Shown here: piece by piece, positions 12,066 through 24,564 of the stretch | Layout: every line of letters begins with the position of its first letter | How positions within the stretch are numbered: the first letter of the stretch is position 1 | Source of the DNA: Balaenoptera acutorostrata | Taxonomy: Eukaryota; Chordata; Mammalia; Artiodactyla; Balaenopteridae | DNA: 64,000 nt | NCBI RefSeq assembly: GCF_949987535.1 | Contig: NC_080073.1 | Location: 93,473,344 to 93,537,343, forward strand | Reading direction: 5' to 3' | Program-made: the position numbers and the translations under genes | Notes under the pieces: model-generated | What the model was told of the DNA's origin: nothing | The model's database searches: none | What the model saw: the letters and a program-made list of their open reading frames with translations, nothing else

Positions 12066-12391
12066 CAGGTCATCCCCAGCAGTGAACCCTGTCACCCTTT
12101 CCAGTTTGATCTGACTGCACAATAAATGTTTGCAACCCCTGGACCACCTCAGGTGCTTCTGTGACCTGGGGCCTGGGAGTCAGCACAGCCTCCTCTATGT
12201 GCTGGACCACCAGGCGTGGTCCAGCAGAGGGTGGTAGGCAGATGAGATGAGGCCTTGGTCTGCAAGTTCTGAACCAGACCCAGAGATTGCTCGTGGTAGG
12301 TGATATCAGGGTGACTCAAATTCGATCTAGGTTTAATTTTTTTCCTTCTTTTAAAAATTTTTTTCCTTCTTAATGAGCAACATTAATCATT

Positions 12392-12422
12392 TATACTGTA
12401 TGATCTAGGATCATACAGTATA
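12392..12422. repeat. Perfect 14-bp inverted repeat, 3-bp spacer
   Basis: TATACTGTATGATC (12392-12405), spacer TAG, then GATCATACAGTATA (12409-12422), a perfect reverse complement. It could form a 14-bp hairpin. No known element boundary is seen here. Confidence 0.85.
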
Positions 12423-13559
12423 TGCTTAGACATTTGCATGTGATCGTTTGGTCTGTTTTTGTGGAAGAAGAAATAGTCTGTGTGTGAAAACATCCAAATT
12501 ACCTTTTGCATATGCTGTTGGAAGTTATTTGGGTGGCTAGTTTTTCTGAGGAGAAGTAATCAGGGCATGAAAGAACCATGAAAGTAATGCCACAGATTGT
12601 GCATTTGTGACACCACCACCCTTGCCCCTCAGCAACCAGTGAAGCAGATTTTAAAGCTGAATAATGAAGGATTAAACTTGGAAGGAATGGAGTATTTGAA
12701 AGAGTTGGAATTGAGTTAGTGCTAAATGGAAGCTCTGTGCTCTGTCAAAATATTGGTATGGGATTTGGGAGAACTAGTTCCTATTTTCAAGTTTTTGAAA
12801 CTCTGGATGGTTTTCAGAGCGCTTTTTCGGGGGTGCCTTTTTCCATGGGACTGTTTATATTCATAACTTTCAATCCATTCAATGGATGATCAAGCCTCGT
12901 TATTTCTTCCTTTAACAGCTCTCATATTCATATATTTCTTCCTGCAGTAGTTGGGGGTCTTTCAGCTAAAAGTGACAGGAACTCAAACTAAATGAGCCAT
13001 AAGATAAATGTGTTAGAAGGACTCTGGGAAGTATCAAAGAACTCAAGGACAGGAAGTGGCTGGCGTTCAAATACAAGTACTTCTTCCTGTCTCCCCATCT
13101 CCTTCTCTGTCCCCATGTGTGTCCCCTTTGTTTCTCTCTCACTGCAGACCAGCTCTGTCTGCTTTTCTGGTCCACATGGTTAGAAACACAGCCTCGACGT
13201 GTCCCAGATTTTACAGCATTAAGATTTTACAGTCATTAAAGAAAGACTGGTTTGACTTTCTTAGTCCCAAATCCAGAAATCCCATCAGGCACCCACTTGA
13301 GACCAGTTAACTGTGGTCAAGGGATCGTGGGACTGTGTGAGTGGTCCAGCCTGAGCCCTTACGTGTGTCTTCCCTGCCGTCCTCTCCCCCACCCCCAAGA
13401 AATCATATATATAATGTGTGAATTTATATGCCATATAAAAATATAGCAACGACCCATGGGAACCAAATGGCTGGAGTGCAGGTTAGTATAATTCTCCTAA
13501 GAAAAGGTGCTATTTCTAGAATAAATGAGGAATGGGGTTCTGGACCAAAGAAAAGAGTG

Positions 13560-14010
13560 CCTGTATTCACTACAGCTCCTCTCTGTCCCCACTGAGCCTG
13601 GGTATTAGAAGCTTTCACCCTCATCATAATGATTTGCTTACTGGACTCTTTTCGTCCTGTTTTACACCAGTTCAGTCCATCTTCCATGTCGCTGCCACTG
13701 TGATCATTCCAAAGTGAGAATGTGATCCTGTCATTTGCCAACAAGCTAAAGTCCAGCCTTCTTAATAATAAAGTGCATAAAGTCTTACATGCACTGACCT
13801 CAGCCTGTGCCCCCGTTTTTCTCTCTTTCTTCCCCTCCCCACTGCTCTTTGCACACTACCCCCATCACGCCCAGCTCCTTACCTCTGTTGCTTGGCTAGC
13901 TCCGCTTTTACCTGGACTGCTTTTCCTACTTGTCTTCTCAGTAATTGTCTTTCAGGATTCAGCTCAGGCTTTGCCTCCTCTGGAAACCTTTCCTGATCCT
14001 CCCCCTCCCC
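13560..14010 (+). repeat. LINE2-like remnant
   Basis: The stretch CAAAGTGAGAATGTGATCCT, ACCTGGACTGCTTTTCCTAC, then AGGATTCAGCTCAGGCTTTG and CTGGAAACCTTTCCTGATCC matches the layout of the LINE2 3' region. The 210-aa open frame that overlaps it is attributable to this repeat and the adjacent transposon. Confidence 0.5.
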
Positions 14011-14077
14011 CACCCCCAGCCCTGCAGTGTAATTATTCCATCTTTGTATTCCTGCCAAACCCTGTGCAGTCAGCTGT

Positions 14078-14390
14078 CTGTGTCCGCGGGTCCCACAGCC
14101 ACAGATTCAGCCAACTGCAGATTGAAATTTTCAGGGCAAAAAAAAAAATTCCAAGGAGTTCCAAAAAGCAAAACTTGAATTTGTCACACTCCAGCAACTG
14201 TTTACATGGCACTCATATTGCATTAGGTTTTGTAAGTAATCCAGAGATGATTTACAGTATATGGGAAGATGTGTATGGCTTGTATGCAAACACTACAACA
14301 TTTTATGTAAGGGACTTGAGCATCCTTGGATTTTGGTATCCATGGCCGTTCTAGAACCAATCGCCCAGGGATATCGAGGGAGAACTATTC
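14078..14390 (-). repeat. TcMar-Tigger-type DNA transposon (MER2-like)
   Basis: Carries GCCAACTGCAGATTGAAATT, CAAAAAGCAAAACTTGAATT, GATGATTTACAGTATATGGG, GGGACTTGAGCATCCTTGGA, and an end CCAGGGATATCGAGGGAGAA. The pairing of this end with GTCCGCGGGTCCCACAGCC forms the terminal inverted structure of a Tigger-related non-autonomous element. The family name is from memory. Confidence 0.65.
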
Positions 14391-16004
14391 TACATATTGT
14401 ACTCTTTCCTTTTCCTGGTTACTTTCCTCTAATAGAATCTGAGAGCCTGGTAACTAGTTGACTCTTATTTCTGTCCCAATTAGCTCATAATACATACTCA
14501 GTAAATGCCTATTAAATGGATGCAAAGATAAATTAATTCTTTGAAGAAACACTGCTTCATGAGCCCTTAGAAATTTGAGCTGCCATGGAGAATAGTACTT
14601 TCCATGACATAGTTGTTTCCTACAGCTGTGAGGTCCCTGGGATCAGGACCCATGCCTCATTGCTGGCAGATGTGCAACAGATGCTGTCAGCTTGCTTTGA
14701 GTCTTTAAGATGCTTGACATCTTTACAGTTGGGCAATATTGACATTATTTGGTTTGCATATATAGGCAACTGTAAAGGAAATGATTGATCACCTTGCAAA
14801 AAGATAGCAGTTACTTGACAACTTTTTAAATGTGAAGTTGGTGTCCATCAATAGAACTCACCAGTAGTAAGAATGATCATTCTGGCTGGTGTCCCTTCTT
14901 TGATGCCCAGGAGCAGATATGCTCAAATACAGGCTGGAGTTAGCGCTGGCAGAGATGCTTTTGCAAATAGCAGTAATGAAGACAGTTCTGCTGATCACAG
15001 AGGCTCTCCTTTCAATTTCAGTCCCGCTTCTCCAAGTTGAGTGAAGCTTAACTCTTCTTTTTTTGTGACGCTTCACATCTCTGATATTAGGAGAAAGAGA
15101 TGAAAAAGCAAAAAACGTTGAAACTTGGCGTTAAAAGGAAAATTTCGACATGACATGAAATGTAGGACTTTAATTCTTTTTGGTCTGGTTCAGTTCTCAT
15201 AACACAGTGTGGGGACACATGACCACATTTGGCATATGTCTTTCATGTTAATTGTACTCTTTCAAATGGACAAAATTGAAAAGTAACCACCAACAGGACA
15301 TTGACTCGCCGATATTTATAAAACCAGAGAAATAGGGTTTGTGGAGAGATCTCAGACGCAGTTTCCAAAATCAGTAGTGGCCAGAACAGGCAGTTAGTTG
15401 CAGCTGAGTCTGCAGATGTGAACAGTGGATGAATTGTATCCAGAGAGGAGGATGACAGGATAGCATGAGTGCAGAGAGACACACTCCTTCGTGCAAGCAA
15501 AGCCAGCCCATGTAGAGTGGACTTTCCTCCCCCATGGGAAGCCCTTTTGATTCTGGATTTGGGGGCTAGCAAGTACACAGTGTGTTTTGTATTGATCCTT
15601 TTGACACAGAACTCAATGAACTATAGCAACTCTCTTGTCACGGCCATATGAACCTTTTTCGCCTTTTCATTTTTCTTTCTTCATTTGATTCAGCAAATAC
15701 TGAGCACGTTATCTACTGTGTCTATGCCTGTAATGATTAAAGAAATGAATTAGCACGGGCCCTGGCTCAGGAAACCTCCCAGCTTGAGCAGACTGTAACA
15801 CACTTAGGATGGTACCTGGTACATAATAAACGCTCTATAAATGGCAGCTGTACTGTTAACTGGGGAGAGGACCCCCTCAGTAGATACCATCAAAACTGAT
15901 AACAGTAGCTGCCGCATACTGAGTTTTACTGTGCACCAAGCATCGTATCAGTAGACACTTTGCTAAAATGCCCACAGTTCTAATTTAATATAAAATGCGT
16001 GATT

Positions 16005-16235
16005 ACTTATGTAGAGTGTGTATTCGAGAGGAGAAGCTATCGACTGAGGCAGCACAGAGGAGGGAAGTCAAGGAAGCATTGGAGAAGGTGACATTTAGGC
16101 AGATCTTGAAGAATGGCCAATGAGGTGAAGAGAAGCAGGGGACTGCAGGAAGGGGAGACTTTCTTAGACTTCTACATTTTCTTTTCTTTTTTCCCCCGGA
16201 CTTCCCACCAGAGGATTTCTTGGGCATTGGTGGAA
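16005..16235 (+). repeat. Ancient interspersed repeat, family uncertain
   Basis: GGAGAAGGTGACATTTAGGC, AGATCTTGAAGAATGGCCAA and GCAGGGGACTGCAGGAAGGG follow the layout of a common very old mammalian repeat (LINE2-age). The ends are approximate. Confidence 0.4.
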
Positions 16236-17230
16236 GCTCTCAGAGCTGAAGAGATGGTTGACTCTTGACATAATATGTAGGTGAATAGGGGAGCTTGCTC
16301 CTTTCTTTTGGGAAAGGGGTGGGAATCCAGTAAACACACAAATAATGTCTGTACGGTGACACCTGTCTTGTCACTTCCACAGTTGAGTGGAAACAGGCTT
16401 TGACCAAGGACAGTTGTGTTATCTACTACCCTGCAGCACTGTGGGAGGATTCACACTCACCCGTGTGGGATAACACAGATTTACAAGGTTGTTTCAGTGA
16501 ACGGTCATTCACCATGAAGTTGCTTTAAAAAGTAAATTCTCAGAGTATTTTTGTTTGGTGGAATTATGGGCAATAAAACCATTAGGAAAACCAAGGTCTT
16601 GACCTCTCAGAATTAATTATATAGAACAAAGGGAATCTCTCTATCTCTTTCTCATACACGTAAACACATAATCTGGTCAGATAGAGTAAGAGTAAGAAGT
16701 ACTTCAGAGTACGAAGTAGTCTCCTTAAGAAAGGTTTCATAAGGGAGTGACATGTGAGATGATGCTGAAATAGTTTAATAAGGAGAAATTTGAAAGGGAG
16801 TAGTCTTTGACTCACTTTGCAAAAACTCTGATGTGTATGTTTGTATGTTTGTAGATATTTCTTTGCCTAAAATTAAATTATCTTGAGAAAAGTATTGGGT
16901 TAATGACTTTCTGCCTGGAGAGGGGTTGAAGGGTATGAAAATGATTTTGGAAAAAAACGTGCTTTTTAATTTTCAAGAATAATTCTTTTATGTTTTCTCT
17001 TTGTGACTAGACCAAAAGTGACTAGAGGACAAAAAATGCATGCCTAATGCATATTTGAGTTCCCTGTAGTACCTAAAACTGAGAGGGGTGGCAACTAGGT
17101 ATTGGTTGACTGCTTTCTGGATGAAATGTTTTATAACTGGATAACATGTTAGTGAAAGTGTGCAAGTAGAAAGGACGAATGAAAGGGTACAGAGGTAATG
17201 CAATTGAAAGTACCTTTACATTTGGGTTTT

Positions 17231-17534
17231 TTTTTTTAATTTTTAATTTTTATTTATTTATTTATTTATATATGGCTGTGTTGGGCCTTTGTTTCTGTGC
17301 GTGGGCTTTCTCTAGTTGCGGCAAGTGGGGGCCACTCTTCATCACGGTGCGCGGGCCTCTCATCGTGGTCTCTCTTGTTGCGGAGCACAGGCTCCAGGCG
17401 CACAGGCTCAGTAATTGTGGCTCACGGGCCTAGCTGCTCTGCGGCATGTGGGATCTTCCCAGACCAGGGCTCAAACCTGTGTCCCCTGCATTGGCAGGCA
17501 TATTCTCAACCACTGTGCCACCAGGGAAGCCCCC
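17231..17534 (-). mobile_element. CHR SINE
   Basis: Full-length copy in minus orientation (T-rich start, CACTGTGCCACCAGGGAAGC end). The target-site duplication TACATTTGG plus a T-run occurs at 17217-17230 and 17535-17548 (one G indel). It retains a slightly diverged B box (GGGCTCAAACC on +). Confidence 0.92.
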
Positions 17535-19641
17535 TACATTTGGTTTTTATGGATCAGGAAAATGATTACAGATCACATTTCTTAGAACACCGATGCCCTC
17601 TGATTCTTCAAGGAATATAGAAGATGCTTTCTTTCTTTCTTTTTTAAAAATGGCAAGTTGAATTTTGCTGAAATGCCAATGAGATGGGACTTTTAGATAA
17701 GAGTGGACTTTCACTGTGCTGCATCCTGCTCCTAAGTCCTGAGGCTCGTTTGCCTCAGAGTGTATATCACCCAGCACATTTGCCTTATTAAAAACAGCTT
17801 GTGATAACTTTACAGGATGTTCAGCAGTTCACAGAGATGCAAAGCTAACATTTTTAAGAGTGTGTGGAAGGTGGGACAGATATGTACAGCAAGCTGCAAG
17901 GAATTAAATGCTGGTCTGAATTTTACAAGTTGGTAACTGAGAGAAAGGAATGGGATTCTGAGAGGGTGGAGTCACATTTTATTGAAAACAGTGAAGACAA
18001 TGACTTTCAGATTTTAAAAACAACTGGGGAGCATCTGTACCTTTGACTCTTTTTCTAGTTGAAGGATCTTAGAAGTTGTGGGTCTCTTTACAAAAAAAGT
18101 TCTCACGATGTTGATTGGCATTGATGAAATATGAAAGATACTTGGTTTCCAAATTTGATTTATTTTTTTGCTCAGTTATATGCATTAAGAAGTCCCCCAC
18201 CCCCACCCTGGCCCTTTGCAGGTCTGCGGGACTAAGCGTCACGGTGGCGCACTCGTGGCAAGAATCGGAGGAGCAGGAGACAGCGAGGATTGGCTCAGGA
18301 CCCAAGTCCCTCAGATTCCCCTCAGTTGTTGGAAGTAGCATCCAAACTGAGTGTCAAAAGCCACTCCATTCCTCTGCTGTGGTGAGCCACCTCCACCCTC
18401 CATCATTACAGATTTCTCTAGACACCTCAGTGTCCCAGTTTGTCTCCTATGGAGGTGTGCATAAAGATCCTCTGCCTGACTTAGAATTGTACTAGCTTAG
18501 CAAAACTTGGATGTCTATTGAAGAAACTTAAAAAGTAGAGTAAAGGGTCACCTTTGTGACCAGAGCCAACATTGCAGCTTGAGCATCACTGAGCTGGAAG
18601 CCTGGGACAGAGAAACAGGGTTGATCTTGATTAATGGTGGAACAAATTTTGGACCTGTTGAGATTGAGAAGAGTGATTCCTTTGAGATCCTGAAGGGTGA
18701 GATCAAAGCCACCTGTCTGTCAGACAGGACACTGGACACTGGATCAAGAGAGACAGGAGACCTCCCTATTCATGTCTCACCCTACAGTACCAGCCAGGAG
18801 ATATCCCTGGGTCCCAGAGGCAGACCTCACCTCAAAACTCTGGGATGACCTTGGGTATTCCACAGGCCGGGTGTCAGGCCTGTGCCTCTGAGGTGGGAGA
18901 GCTGAGTTCATGACATTGGTCTACCAGAGACCTCCTGGCTCCACATAATATTAAACAGTGTAATCTCTCCCAGAGATCTCCATCTCAACACTAGGACCCA
19001 GCTCCACTCAACGACCAGCAAGCTACAGTGCTGGACACCCTATGCCAAACAACTAGCAAGACAGGAACACAACCCCACCCACTAGCACAGAGGCTGCCTA
19101 AAATCATAGTAATGTCACAGACACCCTAAAACACACCATCGGATGCGGTCCTGCCCACCAGAAAGACAAGATCCAGCCTCATCCACCAGAACACAGGCAC
19201 CAGTCCCCTCCACCAGGAAGCCTACACAACCCACTGAACCAACCTTAGCCACTGGGGACAGATACCAAAAACAGCAGAAACTACGAACCTGCAGCCTGTG
19301 AAAAGGAGACCCCAAACACAGTAAGTTAAGCAAGATGAGAAGACAGAGAAACACACAGCAGATGAAGGAGCAAGGTAAAAACCCACCAGACCAAACAAAT
19401 GAATAGGAAATAGGCAATCTACCTGAAAAAAGAATTTAGAGTACTGATAGTAAAGATGATCCAAAATCTTGGAAATAGAATGGAGAAAATACAAGAAACA
19501 TTTAACAAGGACCTAGAAGAACTAAAGAGCAAACAAACAATGATGAACAACACAATAAATGAAATTTAAAATTCTCTAGAAGGAATCAATAGCAGAATAA
19601 CTGAGGCAGAAGAACGGATAAGTGACCTGGAAGATAAAATA

Positions 19642-19884
19642 GTGGAAATAACTACTGCAGAGCAGAATAAAGAAAAAAGAATGAAAAGAACTGAGGACAG
19701 TCTCAGAGACCTCTGGGACAACATTAAACGCACCAACATTCGAATTATAGGGGTCCCAGAAGAAGAAGAGAAAAAGAAAGGGACTGAGAAAATATTTGAA
19801 GAGATTATAGTTGAAAACTTCCCTACTATGGGAAAGGAAATGTTAATCAAGTCCAGGAAGCACATAGAGTCCCATATAGGATAA
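19642..19884 (+). pseudogene. L1 ORF1 fragment (older L1)
   Basis: About 80 codons readable, including RTEDSLRDLWDNIKRTNIRI and the IIGVPEEEEKKKGTEKIF segment, the coiled-coil/RRM junction of L1 ORF1p, an RNA-binding chaperone. The frame stops at both ends and ORF1 overall is broken, then interrupted by a 429-bp insertion. Not functional. Confidence 0.85.
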
Positions 19885-20093
19885 CTCCAAGGAGAAACAC
19901 ACCAAGACACATATTAATCAAACTATCAAAAATTAAATACAAAGAAAAAATATTAAAAGCAACAAGGGAAAAACAACAAATAACATACAGGGAAATCCCC
20001 ATAAGGTTAACAGCTGATCTTTCAGCAGAAACTCTGCAAGCCAGAAGGGAGTGGCAGGACATGTTTAAAGTGATGAAAAGGAAAAACTTACAA

Positions 20094-20491
20094 AAATTAT
20101 ACTCATCCTCATCAGTTCACTCAGTCCCATGTAATTAATTTTTTTTTTCTTTTTTCTTTTTATCTTGATCTTTTGTTAGCACTTCTATGAGTTCATCAGT
20201 TTAATTTTTAATTTCATCAGTATAATTTTTGTGACTTTCTGTCTGAATTTAAAAAAAAAATCCAACAAGGACTCAGAGGCAAAGAATATACAAATCAATT
20301 TTCACTGCAAAGTAAAGGAGCTGTTACAGTGAGGATTACTGGACTGAATGTCAATATTATGACATAGTATGAGTGTGTTTCATGTTTGGTAATTGCAATC
20401 ATTGTTGCTTTTGTTGTGATCATCCATGTACAATGCTTGGTGTCAGTCTATTTATCTCTTGTAAAAATAAAATACAGTGTGTGTGTGTGAA

Positions 20492-20522
<31 letters not shown>
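20094..20522 (+). mobile_element. Polyadenylated retro-insert inside the L1 (unidentified)
   Basis: Unrelated sequence placed exactly where L1 ORF1 should read through. It has AAAAACTTACAA (20082-20093) on its left and AAAAACCTACAA (20523-20534) on its right, a target-site duplication with one mismatch. The end has an AATAAA at about 20467, a short GT run, and a long (AAAAC)n tail. This is the signature of a 5'-truncated L1-mobilised mRNA. I do not recognise the source. The body is AT-rich and has no useful open frame, as expected for a 3' UTR. Confidence 0.75.
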
Positions 20523-20523
<1 letters not shown>

Positions 20524-21889
20524 AAAACCTACAACCAAGATTACCCAGCAAGGATCTCATTCAGATTCGATGGAGAACTTAAAACCTTTACAGACAAGTG
20601 AAAGCTAAGAGAATTCAGCACCACCAAACCAGCTTTACAACAAATGCTAAAGGAACTTCTCTAGGCAGGAAACACAAGAGAAGAAAAAGACGTACAATAA
20701 CAAACCCAAAACAATTAAGAAAATGGTAATAGGAACATACATATCGATAATTACCTTAAATGTAAATGGATTAAATGCTCCCACCAAAAGACATAGACTG
20801 GCTGAATGGATACAAAAACAAGACCCATATATATGCTGTCTACAAGAGACCCACTTCAGACCAAGGGACACATACAGACTGAAAGTAAGGAGATGGAAAA
20901 AGATTCCATGCAAATGGAAATCAAAAGAAAGCTGGAGTAGCAATTCTCATATCAGACAAAATAGACTTTAAAATAAAGACTATTACAAGAGACAAAGGAC
21001 TCTACATGATGGTCAAGGGATCCATCCAAGAAGAAGATAATAACAATTGTAAATATTTATGCACCCAACATAGGAGCACCTCAATACATAAGGCAAATGC
21101 TAACAGCCATAAAAGGGGAAATCGACAGTAACAATCATAGTAGGGGACTTTAACACCCCACTTTCACCAATGGACAGATCATCCACAATAAAAATCAATA
21201 AGGAAACACAAGCTTTAAATGATACATTAACCAAGATGGACTTAATTGATATTTATAGGACATTCCATCCAAAAACAACAGAATGCACATTCTTCTCAAG
21301 TGCTCATGGAACATTCTCCAGGATACATCATATCTTGGGTCACAAATCAAGCCTTGGTAAATTTAAGAAAATTGAAATTGTGTCAAGTATCTTTTCCAAC
21401 CACAACTCTATGAGACTAGATATCAATTACAGGAAAAAAACCTGTAAAAAATACAAACACATGGAGACTAAGCTGTACACTCCTAAGTAACCAAGAGATC
21501 ACTGAAGAAATCAAAGAGGAAATCAAAAAATATCTAGAAACAAATGACAAGGAAAACACGACTACCCAAAACCTATGGGATGCAGCCAAAGCAGTTCTAA
21601 GAGGGAAGTTTATAGCAATACAATCCTACCTCAAGAAACAAGAAAAAGCTCAAATAAACAACCTAACCATACACCTAAAGCAGTTAGAGAAAGAACAACA
21701 AAAAAACCGCAAAGTTAGCCGAAGGAAAGAAATCATAAAGATCAGATCAGAAATAAATGAAAAAGAAATGAAGGAAACGATAGCAAAGATCAATAAAACT
21801 AAAAGCTGGTTCTTTGAGAAGATAAAATTGATACCATTAGCCAGATTTATCGAGAAAAAAAGAGAAGACTCAAGTCAATAGAATTAGAA

Positions 21890-23275
21890 ATGAAAAAGGA
21901 GGAAGTAACAACTGACACTGCAGAAATACAAAGGATCATGAGAGATTACTACAAGCAACTATATGCCAATAAAATGGACAACCTGGAAGAAATGGACAAA
22001 TCCTTAGAAAAGCACAGCCTTACGAGACTGAGCCAGGAAGAAATAGAAAATATGAACAGACCAATCACAAGCACTGAAATTGAAACTGTGATTAAAAGTC
22101 TTCCAACAAACAAAAGCCCAGGACCAGATGGCCTCACAGGTGAATTATATCAAACATTTAGAGAAGAGCTAACACCTATCCTTCTCAAACTCTTCCAAAG
22201 TATAGCAGAGGGAGGAATATTCCCCAACTCATTCTACGAGACCAGCATCACCCTGATACCAAAACCAGACCAAGATGTCACAAAGAAAGAAAACTACAGG
22301 CCAATATCACTGATGAACATAGATGCAAAAATCCTCAACAAAGTACTAGCAAACAGAATCCAACAGCACATTAAAAGGATCATACACCATGATCAAGTGG
22401 GGTTTATCCCAGGGATGCAAGGATTCTTCAATATATGCAAATCAATCAATGTGATACACCATATTACCAGATTGAAGGATAAAAACCACATGATTATCTC
22501 AATGGATGCAGAAAAAGCTTTCAACAAAATTCAACACCCATTTATGATAAAAACCCTCCAGAAAGTAGGCATAGAGGGGACCTACCTCAACATAATAAAG
22601 GCCATATATGACAGACCCACAGCCAACATCGTTCTCAGTGGTGAAAAACTGAAACCATTTCCACTAAGAAAAGGAACAAGACAAGGTTGCCCACTCTCAT
22701 CACTGTTATTCAACATAGTTTTGGAAGTTTTAGCCACAGCAACCAGAGAAGGAAAAGAAATAAAAGGAATCCAAATTGGAAAAGAAGAAGTAAAGCTGTC
22801 ACTGTTTGCAGATGACATGATACTATACATAGAGAATCCTAAAGACTCTACCAGAAAACTACTAGAGCTAATCACTGAATTTGGTAAAGTAACAGCATAC
22901 AAAATTAATGCACAGAAATCTCTTATATTCCTATACACTAATGATGAAAAATCAGAAAGAGAAATTAAGGGAACACTGCTATTTACCACTTCAACAAAAA
23001 GAATAAAATGCCTAGGAATAAACCTACCTAAGGAGACAAAAAACTTATATGCAGAAAACTATAAGACACTAATGAAAGCAATTAAAGATGATACAAACAG
23101 ATGGAGAGATATACCGTGTTCTTGGATTGGAAGAATCAACATTGTGAAAATGACTATACTACCCAAAGCAATCTACAGATTCAATGCAATCCCTATCAAA
23201 CTACCAGTAGCATTTTTCACAGAGCTGGAACAAAAAATTTCACTATTTGTATGGAGACACAAAAGACCCAAATAA
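21890..23275 (+). pseudogene. L1 ORF2 reverse-transcriptase fragment (older L1)
   Basis: A 461-codon stretch covering the L1 ORF2p reverse-transcriptase domain. It reads through [49 protein letters not shown] and [12 protein letters not shown] to the catalytic-loop FADD (22805-22816). Relative to active L1 ORF2p, KAFNKIQ has N where D is normal, an altered metal-binding position. A TAA after RPK (23273-23275) ends the frame where the sister L1 in this window continues. The endonuclease part upstream (from about 20723) is in separate frames. This is a dead copy. Confidence 0.9.
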
Positions 23276-24264
23276 CCAAAGCAATCTTGAGAAAGAAAAA
23301 CGGAGCTGGAGGAATCAGGCTCCCTGACTTCAGACTATACTACAAAGCTATAATAATCAAGACAGTGTGGTACTGGGACAAAAACAGAAATATAGATCAG
23401 TGGAACAGGATAGAAAGCACAGAGATAAACCCATGCACATATGGTCACCTTATTTTTGATAAAGGAGGCGAGAATATACAGTGGAGAAAAGACAGCCTCT
23501 TCAATAAGTGGTGCTGGGAAAACTGGACAACTACGTGTAAAAGAATGAAATTAGAACACTCCCTAACACCATACACAAAAATAAACTCAAAATGGATTAA
23601 AGACCTAAATGTAAGGCCAGATACTATAAAACTCTTAGAGGAAAACATAGGCAGAACATTGTATGACATAAATCACAGCAAGATCCTTTTTGACCCACCT
23701 CCTAGAGAAATGGAAATAAAAACAAAAAGAAACAAATGGGACCTAATGAAACTTAAAAGCTTTTGCACAGCAAAGGAAAACATAAGATGAAAAGACAACC
23801 CTCAGAATGGGAGAAAATATTTACAAATGAAGCAACTGACAAAGGATTAATGTCCAAAACTTACAAGCAGCTCATGCAGCTCAGTATCAAAAAAACAACT
23901 CAATCCAAAAATGGGCAGCAGACCTAAATAGACAGTTCTCCCAAGAAGATATACAGATTGCCAACAAACACACATGAAAGAATGCTCAACATCACTAATC
24001 ATTAGAGAAATGCAAATCAAAACTACAGTGAGGTATCACCTCACACCAGTCAGAATGTCCATCATCATAAAATCTACAAATAATACTGGAGAAGGTGTGG
24101 AGAAAAGGGAACCCTCTTGCACTGTTTGTGGGAATGTAAATTGATACAGCCACTATGGAGAACAGTATGGAGGTCCCTTAGTAAAAATAGAACTACCATA
24201 TGACCCAGCAATCCCACTACTGGGCATATACCCTGAGAAAACCATAATTCAAAAAGAGTCATGT

Positions 24265-24564
24265 GGGGCTTCCCTGGTGGCGCAGTTGTTGAGAATCTGC
24301 CTGCCAATGCAGGGGACACGGGTTCGAGCCCTGGTCTGGGAAGATCCCACATGCCGCGGAGCAACTAGGCCCGTGAGCCACAATTGCTGAGCCTGCGTGT
24401 CTGGAGCCTGTGCTCCGCAACAAGAGAGACCGTGATAATGAGAGGCCCGCGCACCGTGATGAAGAGTGGCCCCCACTTGCCGCAACTAGAGAAAGCCCTT
24501 GCACAGAAATGAAGACCCAACACAGCCATAAATAAATAAAAAATAAAATAAATAAAACTTAAAA
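24265..24564 (+). mobile_element. CHR SINE inserted into the L1 3' region
   Basis: A complete ~300 bp CHR SINE between 14-bp identical repeats AAAAAGAGTCATGT (24251-24264 and 24565-24578). It interrupts the L1 near its ORF2 C-terminus. The A box (TGGCGCAGTTG) and B box (GGTTCGAGCCC) are retained. Insertion after the L1 fixes their relative age. Confidence 0.97.

Noticed and set aside
13722..14354. 210-codon open frame on the plus strand
   Set aside because: It spans a LINE2-like remnant and a Tigger-like transposon. The translation is low-complexity and matches no family.
18115..18495. 126-codon open frame with a splice-like CCCTTTGCAG|GT inside
   Set aside because: There is no matching donor, the translation is unlike any kinesin-3 segment, and it does not fit the phase of the flanking KIF13A exons.
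24265..24360. tRNA-like A and B boxes (also in every other CHR SINE)
   Set aside because: These belong to the tRNA-derived SINE head. The rest does not fold into a tRNA and each copy has target-site duplications.
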